A stretch of DNA of 41,286 bases from Gemmataceae bacterium (GTDB taxonomy: Bacteria; Planctomycetota; Planctomycetia; Gemmatales; Gemmataceae). The notes beneath the pieces are model-generated. The model was not told where the DNA came from and did no database searches. It saw only the letters and a program-made list of their open reading frames with translations. Both the position numbers and the translations under genes were made by a program. The stretch spans positions 1 through 41,286 of the forward strand of contig JALHPZ010000043.1 of the NCBI GenBank assembly GCA_022842245.1. Direction: 5' to 3'. Shown piece by piece: positions 21,416-31,416 of the stretch; position 1 is the first letter of the stretch; every line of letters starts with the position of its first letter.

Positions 21416-24337
21416 GTGCCACCGCAGGACGACAAGACGCGCCAACAGACGACGCCCTACGTGCCCGAATCGGACACGAACCCGCCGGCGACCGCGCCGG
21501 ACCGGACGCAGCCGAGCGGCGACGGCACGGGCATCCGCTTCGGCCCGCCGGCGGCACCCGGCGAGATCGGCACGCTCGGCCGCTTCCGCATCAAGAAGGA
21601 ACTCGGCCGTGGCGGCATGGGCGCCGTCTTCCTCGCGCTCGACACGCGCCTGGAACGGCAGGTCGCGCTCAAGGTGATGCTGCCGCAGGCGGCCGTGAAC
21701 CAGACGGCGAAGGATCGCTTCGTGCGCGAGGCGCGGGCGGCGGCGCGGATCAGCCACGACAACGTCATCGCCATCCTGGACGCCGACGAGATCGACGGCG
21801 TACCGTTCATCGCCCTGCCGTTCCTGCAGGGGTACCCGCTGGACCAGTACCTGAAGAAGAAGGGGAACCCGGCGATTCCGCAGGTGTTGCGGATCGGGCG
21901 GGAGATCGCGAACGGGCTGGGCGCGGCGCACGACCTCGGCGTCGTGCACCGGGACGTGAAGCCGGGGAACATCTGGCTCGAAGCGCCGAACGGGCGTGTC
22001 AAGATATTGGACTTTGGCCTGGCGAAGCCGCAGGACGAGGAGGCCGGCGGCAAAGAGCTGACGCACAGCGGCGCGGTGATGGGCACGCCGGCGTACATGG
22101 CGCCGGAGCAGGCGGCCGGGCACAAGGTGGATCACCGCGCGGACCTCTACAGCCTCGGCACCGTGCTCTACCGGCTCGTGGCGGGCAAGACGCCGTTCGA
22201 GCGCCCCGGCGGCATGATGGCGCTTCTGACGGCGCTGGCGATCGAGCCGCCGCCGCGCGTCGAGGAGTTCAATGCCGAGGTGCCCCCGGCGCTCGCGGAG
22301 CTGATTCATCAACTTCTGGAGAAGAATCGCGACCTGCGCCCGCAGTCGGCGAAGGAGGTGGCGAAGCGCCTGGCGGCGATCCGGGACAACCCGGGGACTT
22401 CGGGAGCGGACGTGTCGCTCGCGCCGGTGTCGACGGCGTCGCAGCCGCAGGTGCCCTCGTACGCGCCGGTGCCGGTGACACTCGCACCGGCGAGCGCGTT
22501 CGCGGACATCGACGCCGACGAACCGACGGAACGGGAAACGCGCATCAAGCAGCCGAAACCGGCGATCAAAGCTCCGAAGTCCAAGGTACCGATGTTCGCC
22601 GCGATCGCCGCCGGCGTCCTCGCGATCGCGGTCGGCGGCTACTTCGTCGCGAAGATGCTATCGGGGCCGGCGAAGGCACCGGAGGTCGTGGAGAAGAAGC
22701 CGGAGAAGCCCCCCGTCGACCCGCCAAAGGGCACCGGCGGCGGTGTGGGGAAAGTGGTACCATCCGTTCCCAAACCGGCCCCCGTCGAGATCAGCTATGT
22801 ACCGTGGCAGCCGGTGAACGAGCTGACCTCGATTCCGAACGCCCCGCGCGGCCCGCTCGACGACCTCGACCCGGCGAAGATTCCGGCGGCGGAGCGCTTC
22901 CCGTGGCAGCCGAAGGAGCTGGTCGCCGTCGTCGGCAGTCACTTTGGCAAACTCGAAACGTTCTATGCCCTGTCGCCGAACGGCAAACTGATCGCGATGG
23001 TCAGCCCCGGTTCGGGATTGAAGATCCACGATGCGGACACCTTCGCGCTGAAACTGTGGGATCGGACCGTGGACTCTCCGTCGGCAGTCTGCGCGTTTTC
23101 GCCCGATGGGCGCTGGCTCGCGGTGCCGTCGAACGATACCGGTGGAAAGTCGGAGGTTCGGCTCTACGACGCTCGCGTCGAACCCAAACTGATCCGCTCC
23201 GTGGCGACAGGACGACCGCAAATCCAGTACACCTGTCTGGCGTTTTCCGGCGATGGGTCGAAGCTCGTCACGGGTGAATCGCCGGGTGCGGTCCGCGTCT
23301 GGAATCTGAACGGCCCGGGGGATGTCCCGGAAGTCACGATTCCGCTGGTGGGCGATCTTCCGCTGTTCGCGATTCCCAAGTCGGATACGGATGTCGTGCA
23401 GGTGGCGATCGCTCGGGACGGGCGGACGATCGCGGCACGATTGCAAAGCCGGAGCGCGGAGAACCCCGCGTCGTCCGTGCTGGTCTGGGACGTGAACCAG
23501 GCCCCGGCCGCGCATCGTTGCACGATTTCCGCCGACGAAGGCGCGCGGAGTTTCGTCCTGTCCGCCGACGGCCAGCGCGTGCTCACCGGACACGCGAATC
23601 GGCTCGTGGCGTGGAACGTCGGGGGACGCGCCCCCGTAATTCAGGATTCCCTCATCGAACCGTGGATGTGGGTCCGCTCGCTGGATAACGACCGGGATGA
23701 ATTCTTCGCGATGCAGACCGGTTTCACGAAGCCTTCCCTCGGTCGGTTTGGCATCAAACTGGAGCGCGGCCGCGACCTGCCGTCGAACGTCGTCGCCGTC
23801 TCCGGTGACGGCCGCCGCTCGCTCCACAACGACGATGCGTCCGTCCACAAGGTCCGCGATGCGACCGGCAACGTGATCGCGTTCTCCGGCGAGGCCGTCG
23901 CCGCCGGGAACGGCTCGCCCGCGATGGGCCAATCGGTGATGACGTTCTATCCGTTCGAGAAGGTCCGCCTCTGGACGGCGCGGGATGGCACCTTCCAGCC
24001 CGAAGCGCCGAAGGCCGTGCGCGGCAACACCCTGAACCCGTTCACGCTAGCCTCGACATCCCCGGACGGCATGGCGGTCGCGGGCCTGGACATGAACCGG
24101 CTCGTCGCCTTCAAGGTGATCGGCACCAGCCTCTGGCCTCTGACCGAATCGACCCACGGCAACGTTTTTCAATTCGCATGGGGCCCCGATTCCAAGTCGA
24201 TTCTGCTCGTCAACGATCAGAACGTCCTCTATCGCTGGAATCCCCACGAGACCGATTCCGTTGGCGAGAAGCTGCTCGATCTCGGCTATCCGTTGAGTAA
24301 TCGCATCGGCCAGCTTCATGTGTCCCCGAATGGCTAG
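21416..24337 (+). CDS. Ser/Thr protein kinase with WD40 sensor, cut short by an in-frame TAG
   Basis: GTG start. The first 973 codons encode an N-terminal Pro/Gln-rich tail (1-55) and a complete kinase (about 57-330). The kinase has the Gly-loop LGRGGMGAVF at 62-71, Lys86, the catalytic HRDVKPGN from His178, DFG from Asp199 and GTPAYMAPEQ. One transmembrane helix lies at about 393-412 (MFAAIAAGVLAIAVGGYFVA). An extracytoplasmic region with several WD40/YVTN-like blades follows (SPNGKLIAMVSPG, FSPDGRWLAVPSN, FSGDGSKLVTGES). The frame stops at TAG 24335-24337 in the middle of a blade. The same frame then stays open to 25423 and completes a WD40 and DUF1080 protein. This is therefore the N-terminal part of a 1335-codon receptor kinase broken by one nonsense codon. 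The kinase and membrane helix would survive truncation. Confidence 0.85.
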   Translation: MPPQDDKTRQQTTPYVPESDTNPPATAPDRTQPSGDGTGIRFGPPAAPGEIGTLGRFRIKKELGRGGMGAVFLALDTRLERQVALKVMLPQAAVNQTAKDRFVREARAAARISHDNVIAILDADEIDGVPFIALPFLQGYPLDQYLKKKGNPAIPQVLRIGREIANGLGAAHDLGVVHRDVKPGNIWLEAPNGRVKILDFGLAKPQDEEAGGKELTHSGAVMGTPAYMAPEQAAGHKVDHRADLYSLGTVLYRLVAGKTPFERPGGMMALLTALAIEPPPRVEEFNAEVPPALAELIHQLLEKNRDLRPQSAKEVAKRLAAIRDNPGTSGADVSLAPVSTASQPQVPSYAPVPVTLAPASAFADIDADEPTERETRIKQPKPAIKAPKSKVPMFAAIAAGVLAIAVGGYFVAKMLSGPAKAPEVVEKKPEKPPVDPPKGTGGGVGKVVPSVPKPAPVEISYVPWQPVNELTSIPNAPRGPLDDLDPAKIPAAERFPWQPKELVAVVGSHFGKLETFYALSPNGKLIAMVSPGSGLKIHDADTFALKLWDRTVDSPSAVCAFSPDGRWLAVPSNDTGGKSEVRLYDARVEPKLIRSVATGRPQIQYTCLAFSGDGSKLVTGESPGAVRVWNLNGPGDVPEVTIPLVGDLPLFAIPKSDTDVVQVAIARDGRTIAARLQSRSAENPASSVLVWDVNQAPAAHRCTISADEGARSFVLSADGQRVLTGHANRLVAWNVGGRAPVIQDSLIEPWMWVRSLDNDRDEFFAMQTGFTKPSLGRFGIKLERGRDLPSNVVAVSGDGRRSLHNDDASVHKVRDATGNVIAFSGEAVAAGNGSPAMGQSVMTFYPFEKVRLWTARDGTFQPEAPKAVRGNTLNPFTLASTSPDGMAVAGLDMNRLVAFKVIGTSLWPLTESTHGNVFQFAWGPDSKSILLVNDQNVLYRWNPHETDSVGEKLLDLGYPLSNRIGQLHVSPNG
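24335..24337 (+). other. In-frame amber codon interrupting the kinase-WD40-DUF1080 gene
   Basis: Reads CCG AAT GGC TAG CTC GTC GCC, where the blade pattern SPNG-x-LVAVAS expects a residue such as Glu (GAG, one base away). No other frame change occurs between 21416 and 25423. Confidence 0.85.
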
Positions 24338-25423
24338 CTCGTCGCCGTCGCCAGCCCGGAGCGGGGTGTCGAACTCATTGATATTTCCGACCCGAAGGAC
24401 CCGCGCCGGACGAAGCTCGATCTCGGCCCTGATTTCCGGCCGATCAACCTCGGTGCGATCGCGTTCTCCGCCGGTAACCGCTTCCTCTATGTACCCGGCA
24501 ACGTCGGTCTGCTTCGCTTCGATCTGACCTCGCCGACGCTTCCATCCGACGTCGCGGCGGTCAATCCGCAATCGGGTTTCTCGGCGGTGCTGGTCAGCCC
24601 CGACGGTCGGCGCGTCGTCACGTCGGGTAACTATCAATTCGGGGGAATCGAGTGGTGGGACGCGACCGAGTTTCCGTTCAAGCGGCTCGGCGGCTACGCC
24701 GGCGTGCTACCGTCCAGTCTCGGCTTCGCCCCCGACGGCCGGCACTTCATGCTGGAACAGCACGGCACCGTCTACGTCCTGCGGATGGATGGGTCCATCA
24801 CGACCGCGCCGCCAGCCCCCGCGCCACCCGCGCCGACGGTCACGACCGAGCCGGCGAAGCCCGTACCGGCTCCCCCGCCCCCGCCGCCGAAGGTGCTTGC
24901 CAAGTGGCTCGAACTGACCGACGGCCAGACGCTCGCCGCGTGGGACCAATTCCAGACCGCCGGCTGGACGCTCAAGAACAACATGCTCGAAGCCGACGGC
25001 AGCGCGCAGGGTTGGGTGGGTACCAAGAAGGAGTACGAAGACTTCGAATTCGAGTTCGAGTTCCGCCTGCCGCTCCGGGGGAACAGCGGCGTCTTCCTGC
25101 GCGCCTGGGACAACGGCTTGCCAAACGGCTCGGAGTTCGTTGAGATTCAACTCATCGCCGAAGCGGGTGTTCAGAATCTCCAAGCTTTCCAGCGCCACGG
25201 TGCCGTCTACAAGAAAATGCCCCCAAATCCCGTCCCCCCGTTCAAGCTGAACCAGTGGAACAAAGGCCGGATCGAAGTCGTCGGCAAGCACGTGACCGTG
25301 ACCATTGGCGGCGTGAAGTGCATCGACGCCGACGTGGACTTCCCCCGCATGAAGGGCCGCGTCGGCTTGCAGCACTATCGCACGAGCGCCGAGTTCCGCA
25401 ACGTCCGCATCCGCGAGAAGTGA
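24338..25423 (+). pseudogene. C-terminal half of the interrupted kinase: last WD40 blades and DUF1080 domain
   Basis: Continues in the same frame as the kinase after the TAG. Blade-like repeats (ASPERGVELIDISDPKDPRR, SPDGRRVVTSGNYQFGG) run to about codon 1120. A Pro-rich linker and a DUF1080 domain follow (3-keto-disaccharide hydrolase fold, LamG-like; WLELTDGQTLAAWDQF, WVGTKKEYEDFEFEFEF, LRGNSGVFLRAWDN, MKGRVGLQHYRTSAEF). The only possible re-initiation codon of note is GTG 24587 (837 nt, 278 codons), without a ribosome-binding site. If made alone it would lack a signal peptide and could not be exported. It is best read as the lost part of the receptor. DUF1080 domains bind or cleave sugars in Planctomycetes; no catalytic claim is made. 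Confidence 0.75.
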
Positions 25424-25433
25424 TCGAACGCCC

Positions 25434-25470
25434 CGCGCTCGGCTCCGAAGACCCCGCCTCGCGGATCAAC
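25434..25470 (-). repeat. REP-like 37-nt element, diverged copy
   Basis: The plus strand reads CGCGCTCGGCTCCGAAGACC then CCGCCTCGCGGATCAAC. It aligns over the same 37 nt as the element at 33659-33695 with several mismatches. It sits in the 59-nt gap between the DUF1080 tail and the acyltransferase gene. Orientation is given relative to copy 33576. Confidence 0.6.
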
Positions 25471-25482
25471 AAGGTATTACGC

Positions 25483-26658
<1,176 letters not shown>

Positions 26659-26686
26659 TTTCTCTCGGGTAAAGGAAGGATCCGCC

Positions 26687-27253
26687 ATCGCTTCGACGTC
26701 GCCGAGCTTGCTGGAACGCCTCAAATCGCCGGACGCGCCCGACGCGGACTGGCGGCGGTTGCACGATATCTACGTGCCGCTCCTGCGCCACTGGCTCGGC
26801 CGGCTTGCGGTCCCGCCCGGGGACGTCGACGACCTCGCGCAGGAAGTCTGGCTCGTCGTCCTACAAAAGCTCCCCAACTTCGAACGCCGCCGCGACGGGG
26901 CGTTCCGCGCCTGGCTCCGGCAACTGGCCGTGCACCTCGTCCGCAACTGGCGGCGCAAGGCCCGCGCCGTCGGCCCGAACGAGGAAATCCTGTCCCAACT
27001 GGAAGATCCCAACAGCGACCTGACCCACCAGTGGGACCGCGACCACGACCGCAGCGTCTTCGACAAACTGCTGGAAATCGTCCGGCCGGACTTCGCCCCC
27101 GCGACGTGGACCGCCTTCCAGCGTTTCGCCATCGACGGTCGGCCGGCGGCCGAAGTCGCGCGCGACCTCGGGCTGACCGAAGCCGCCGTCCTGCAGGCCA
27201 AATCGCGCATTCTCAAACGGCTCCGCCTCGAATCGGCCGGTATCCTGGAATAA
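26687..27253 (+). CDS. ECF-type RNA polymerase sigma factor (non-canonical start)
   Basis: A 188-residue ECF sigma factor. Region 2 is about residues 18-90 (IYVPLLRHWLGRL, DVDDLAQEVWLVVLQKLPNF, AFRAWLRQLAVHLVRNWRRK) and region 4 about 130-180 (FQRFAIDGRPAAEVARDLGL, TEAAVLQAKSRILKRLR). Start choice is odd. The good site GGAAGGA (26674-26680) points, at a spacing of 6, to an ATC codon at 26687 where relatives would have ATG (peptide IASTSPSLLERL). No ATG or GTG exists between the previous in-frame stop and the conserved domain. The only alternative is TTG at 26708, which has no ribosome-binding site. It precedes the zinc-finger kinase by 100 nt. Sigma factors of this type adjacent to kinases are known in Planctomycetes (the ECF-STK groups). 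Confidence 0.85.
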   Translation: MASTSPSLLERLKSPDAPDADWRRLHDIYVPLLRHWLGRLAVPPGDVDDLAQEVWLVVLQKLPNFERRRDGAFRAWLRQLAVHLVRNWRRKARAVGPNEEILSQLEDPNSDLTHQWDRDHDRSVFDKLLEIVRPDFAPATWTAFQRFAIDGRPAAEVARDLGLTEAAVLQAKSRILKRLRLESAGILE

Positions 27254-27353
27254 TTCCGATTTTCGAGTCAGGTCGGCGGCGGTCGCGACATTTCCTTTTG
27301 CGTGCCCACAATAACGGGACATCGGCTCGCCCACGAGCGATCGAGGGACGGAC

Positions 27354-30300
27354 ATGACGGCGGCGCATCCTTCGGACGAACAGCTTTCCCACTACGGGCT
27401 CGGCAAGCTCACCGGCGCGGCGAACGAGACAGTCGAAGCCCACATCACCACCTGCGCCGACTGCCGGCAGCGCGTGGCTGCGCTGTCGTCCGACGGCTTT
27501 CTGGACCGCCTGAAGCGGGCTGCGCAGCCGGAGGCCATGAGCGGATTCGAAGCGTCCCAGCCGCCGGTCGAGAAGAGCACGGTCTTCAGCGGCGACGACG
27601 CGAACATCCCGCCCGCCCTGCTGACGCTCTCGATGTACAAGGATATCCGCCGGCTCGGTCACGGCGGGATGGGGGAGATTTATCTCGCGCGGAACGTCCA
27701 CATGGACCGCGAGGAAGTGCTGAAGGTGATGAGCAAGTCGATGATGGAACGGTCCGGCGCGGCGGCGCGCTTCCGGCGGGAAATCCGTTCCGTCGGTCAG
27801 TTGAACCACGCCAACATCGTCACCACCTATGGCGTCCAGCAGGTCGGCGATACCGTCGTGCTCAGCATGGAATACGCCGGCGAGGACCTGGCGAAGCACT
27901 TGGAGAAGCGCGGCCCGCTGCCCGTGGCGCGCGCCTGCTATTACATCCATCAGGCGGCCCTCGGGTTGCAGTTCGCGCACGAGAAGGGGCTGGTGCACCG
28001 CGATATCAAGCCGAGCAACCTGATGGTGCTCCAGAACGGCGCGAAGTGGCAGGTGAAGATCCTGGACTTCGGGCTGGCGAAATCGCGGACGGAACCGCCA
28101 GACGCGTCGGATATCGACCATCAGACGAAGACGGGTCAGTCGCTTGGCACGCCGGCGTACATGGCGCCGGAGCAGATCCGCGACGCGAAGAGCGTGGACA
28201 TCCGCGCCGACATCTACGCGCTCGGCTGCACGCTGTATTACCTGCTCACGGGTCGGCCGCCGTTCGTCGAAGACAACATCATGTCGCTGATCTTCGCGCA
28301 CGGGGAGAAGATCCCGCAGCCGACGAATGAACTGCGCGCTGACGTGCCCGTCGCGCTGGCGGAGCTGATCGCGAAGATGCTGGCGAAGGACCCGAAGGAT
28401 CGCCCGCAGACGCCGGCGGAGGTGGCGAAGGCGTTGGTGCCGTTCATCCGGCCGGGGGCGAAGCAATCTGAAGCCGTGATGACGGCGAGCCAGGCCGAGA
28501 CGGACGTGGCGAGCCAGACGCAACCAATTCTCGCGCCGGCGAATCGCCCGCCAACTCGAAAGCGCTGGCCGGCGGTGGCGCTGGGGCTGGTGTTGTTGGC
28601 GATCGGCGCGATCGCTGTCGGCTCGCTGTTCATTCAGACCAAGGACGGGACCATCGAACTGACCGACCTGGACCCCGACGCGGTCGTGTTTGTCGACGGC
28701 GATAAGGTCACGGTGAAATGGGCCGACGGCAAACAATCCGCCGAAATCCGAGTCAGGCCGGGCACGCGGAAGATCGAGGTCAAGCAAGGCGATATCACCG
28801 TGCTCGGCGAGACGGTTGAACTCGAATCCAATGGCCGCAAGGTGCTGGCCGCGCGACAGAAGATCGAACCGAAACCGGAGACTCCGGTCGATCCGAAAGC
28901 CGGAACGATTCCGCCGAAGCCGAAGGAGGAGTTCACCCCGCTCTTCAACGGTAAGGACCTCACCGGCTGGGAAACCTCCGGCATGGGGCCGGGAAGCTGG
29001 CGCGTCGAGGACGGCGTCCTGGTCGGCAGCTTCGTGAAGAATGGCGGCGGCACGATCCTGACCTGGCCGAAGGGCCTGGCCCCGCGGCACTACCACCTGC
29101 GGCTGGTGCTGAAGAAATCCGACGAATGGGCCGCGCTGATCGCCCTGTTCTGCGACATGAAGTACACGGCGAACAACAAGAACCCCGGCGTGTGGCCGTG
29201 GGGCGGGCCGGGACCGGGGCGCTTCATCGTTTACACCGGTTGCACCACGCCCAAGCCGGATCATGAGGTCGGTCGGCTCGCGTATGTCGCGGGCAATGCC
29301 CGCGATTCCGCCACGCTTCTGGGCGGACCGATGCCGATCGCGAACAACGAATGGTACACGATGGACATCGTCGTGCTCGGCCAGCGCGTGACCGTGGACG
29401 TGAACGGCACCCGCCGCGCCGACTACACCGACCCGGAACTGCCGCCGGAAGGTCGGCCGTTCACCCTCGGTTGCCCCGGCGGCGCGACGGTCCGGTTCAA
29501 GAGCATCGAGTTCAAGGAGCTACCCGCCCCCGCGAAAGCGCCCGCGTTCACGGCACTTTTCAACGGTAAGCAACTTTTGGGTTTCCGCTCGCCGGCCGCA
29601 TTCAAAGGGAAATGGGAAATCGAAGATGATCTGCTTGTGATTCGGGGAATTCGAAATCCACGCATCAAACCCAACCCGTCCAACTTGGGAGTTTTGGAAT
29701 CCACGCGCAGCTACCGGGATTTCATCCTTCGCATCGAACATGCGCCCCTCGAAGTCGGCGATCACTCCATGCCGGTCGTCGTGCGAATGAGCGCCACGCG
29801 CAAGCCCTTCGTCGGGTACGAGGTGGCGGGTGGAGGGTTTTCCAAGAAGGGGGTGTGGCGCAGTCCCGGCGAAATTCGGGACGCCACGGAGAACTCGCTC
29901 GACGACAAGGACGACGATGATGACGAGATGACGTCCAGGCCGGGGTTCAAAGTGATCGAAGCGATCCGAAACAAGCCCTACACGATCGAAATCGCCGCCA
30001 TCGGCAACCGGATTACGACGAGTATCGACGGAGTCCAGGTCCACGAGACGATCGATCCATCGCCGACGGCGGGGCCGATCCAATTACGGGCGCGCAAGGC
30101 GACGCGCGTCCGGTATCGGAAAATCGAGATTCAGGACCTGTCGGCCCCGAACGCGAAGGAACCGGCCCCGGAAGTTCTGCAACCGGTCGATCCGCCCGCA
30201 CCGGAGGTGGACCGCACGGCGAAGATTCGTGGGGTGGGAATCTGGAAGGTCGACGGGGACGTTTTGACCGGCCGCGCCAGCAGTACTGGCCTCTTTTTTG

Positions 30301-31325
30301 GTGATCCGAATTGGAAGGACTACGAGTTCGAAGTTGATTACCGTGTCATCAGCGGCCCGCCGGAAGTCAACGTGAGTGTGCGGCGTCGCATGACTTTCGG
30401 GTTCCAGGGTGCATCCCTGAAACTGGGTACGGAATCCAATACGATCGATCTTTGGGCGGATGGGGACCCGAAGCCGCTCGAATTGAAGCGGAAACCGATG
30501 CGCTATTCGGATTGGAACAGGGTTCGGTTCCGCGTCGAGGACAATCGAATTCAGTGTTTCGTAGGCCCCGTGGACAAGCCCCAGACGACACCCGACTTTT
30601 CCCGAACGGTTCGGATGCCGCAATCGGGCCAAGTCGAACTCGGCATCGGCTATCCGCGCCAGCCCAAGGCCGCCGTCGTCGAGTTCAAGAACATCGTGGT
30701 GAAAAGCCTGGACGGAAAAGTCCTCTGGGAAGGCCTTCCGGAACTGCCGGTGCCCGACAAGGCAGAAGGAGTCCCGGCCAAAGTTCCGGCCGGCGGACGA
30801 ACCGCCGCGATCGGCAACGGCCAATGGCGGATCGACGGCGATGTGCTCAAACAGACGAATGAGGCGAAAGGACCGGCCGGCCTCATCTTTGGTGATGCCA
30901 AGTGGACCAACTACGACTTGTCGGTCGACGTGCGTTGGCAAACCTCCGCCGCACAGGTCGTTTATCGAGCACCCTCCCTCCGAGAAAAGAGTATCGTCTT
31001 CGTCCGCGGCAAATCTGACAACGCCGGCCAGTCGCAGATTGGACTCGAAACGCACGACCCGACGGGTGACCGAATGACCGACAAACCCTTTGATCAAAAA
31101 ATCATCCTGCGGGAATGGCACTCCATGAAAGTCTCGGTTCGCGACAATCAGGCGACGATCTTCGTCAACGGCCGGGAAGCCTGCGTTGTTCGGGGACTCC
31201 GCCACTCGAGCGGTAAAGTTGGCGTGCGAACTTTCGACGGATCCGCCGAATTCAAGAACTTTCGCGTCACCGATCCCGCAGGCAATGTCCTCTGGGAAGG
31301 CCTTCCGGAACTCCCCGCGCCCTGA
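27354..31325 (+). CDS. Receptor Ser/Thr kinase with zinc-finger N-terminus and tandem DUF1080/LamG-like domains
   Basis: A 1323-residue single-pass membrane kinase; ATG 27354 follows GAGGGA. Residues 5-45 resemble an anti-sigma zinc finger (zf-HC2): His30-x3-Cys34-x2-Cys37 in EAHITTCADCRQR. The kinase spans about 95-365 (LGHGGMGEIY from 101, HRDIKPSN from His215, DFG from Asp238, GTPAYMAPEQ). The transmembrane helix is at about 405-427. A PEGA-like domain (about 430-505) and a Pro linker follow. Four sugar-binding-type modules come next: two DUF1080 starting FTPLFNGKDLTGW (about 527) and FTALFNGKQLLGF (about 727), and two related modules, each ending VLWEGLPELP. The upstream sigma factor suggests the zinc finger restrains it and kinase signalling releases it. 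That is an inference. The duplicated last module is visible in DNA as a 26-nt exact repeat. Confidence 0.9.
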   Translation: MTAAHPSDEQLSHYGLGKLTGAANETVEAHITTCADCRQRVAALSSDGFLDRLKRAAQPEAMSGFEASQPPVEKSTVFSGDDANIPPALLTLSMYKDIRRLGHGGMGEIYLARNVHMDREEVLKVMSKSMMERSGAAARFRREIRSVGQLNHANIVTTYGVQQVGDTVVLSMEYAGEDLAKHLEKRGPLPVARACYYIHQAALGLQFAHEKGLVHRDIKPSNLMVLQNGAKWQVKILDFGLAKSRTEPPDASDIDHQTKTGQSLGTPAYMAPEQIRDAKSVDIRADIYALGCTLYYLLTGRPPFVEDNIMSLIFAHGEKIPQPTNELRADVPVALAELIAKMLAKDPKDRPQTPAEVAKALVPFIRPGAKQSEAVMTASQAETDVASQTQPILAPANRPPTRKRWPAVALGLVLLAIGAIAVGSLFIQTKDGTIELTDLDPDAVVFVDGDKVTVKWADGKQSAEIRVRPGTRKIEVKQGDITVLGETVELESNGRKVLAARQKIEPKPETPVDPKAGTIPPKPKEEFTPLFNGKDLTGWETSGMGPGSWRVEDGVLVGSFVKNGGGTILTWPKGLAPRHYHLRLVLKKSDEWAALIALFCDMKYTANNKNPGVWPWGGPGPGRFIVYTGCTTPKPDHEVGRLAYVAGNARDSATLLGGPMPIANNEWYTMDIVVLGQRVTVDVNGTRRADYTDPELPPEGRPFTLGCPGGATVRFKSIEFKELPAPAKAPAFTALFNGKQLLGFRSPAAFKGKWEIEDDLLVIRGIRNPRIKPNPSNLGVLESTRSYRDFILRIEHAPLEVGDHSMPVVVRMSATRKPFVGYEVAGGGFSKKGVWRSPGEIRDATENSLDDKDDDDDEMTSRPGFKVIEAIRNKPYTIEIAAIGNRITTSIDGVQVHETIDPSPTAGPIQLRARKATRVRYRKIEIQDLSAPNAKEPAPEVLQPVDPPAPEVDRTAKIRGVGIWKVDGDVLTGRASSTGLFFGDPNWKDYEFEVDYRVISGPPEVNVSVRRRMTFGFQGASLKLGTESNTIDLWADGDPKPLELKRKPMRYSDWNRVRFRVEDNRIQCFVGPVDKPQTTPDFSRTVRMPQSGQVELGIGYPRQPKAAVVEFKNIVVKSLDGKVLWEGLPELPVPDKAEGVPAKVPAGGRTAAIGNGQWRIDGDVLKQTNEAKGPAGLIFGDAKWTNYDLSVDVRWQTSAAQVVYRAPSLREKSIVFVRGKSDNAGQSQIGLETHDPTGDRMTDKPFDQKIILREWHSMKVSVRDNQATIFVNGREACVVRGLRHSSGKVGVRTFDGSAEFKNFRVTDPAGNVLWEGLPELPAP
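30720..30745 (+). repeat. 26-nt direct repeat, copy 1 (end of third LamG-like module)
   Basis: Identical to 31287-31312; encodes VLWEGLPEL. Marks duplication of the C-terminal module of the kinase. Confidence 0.9.
31287..31312 (+). repeat. 26-nt direct repeat, copy 2 (end of fourth LamG-like module)
   Basis: Identical to 30720-30745; encodes VLWEGLPEL at the extreme C-terminus of the kinase. Confidence 0.9.
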
Positions 31326-31416
31326 ACGCGTTCGCCCCTTTCCGCCTCCCTAAAATAATAGCCTGCTCTCGGCGTAGCGCGTCGCTGTCCGCTGATGGGT
31401 ATTTGCGAGCCGCGCC

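Noticed and set aside
19593..21557. 654-codon minus-strand frame opposite DUF1501
   Set aside because: Antisense of a well supported Tat-exported family; no ribosome-binding site or domain.
27213..29264. 683-codon minus-strand frame opposite the zinc-finger kinase
   Set aside because: Shadow of the kinase gene; Arg/His/Asp-rich with no fold.
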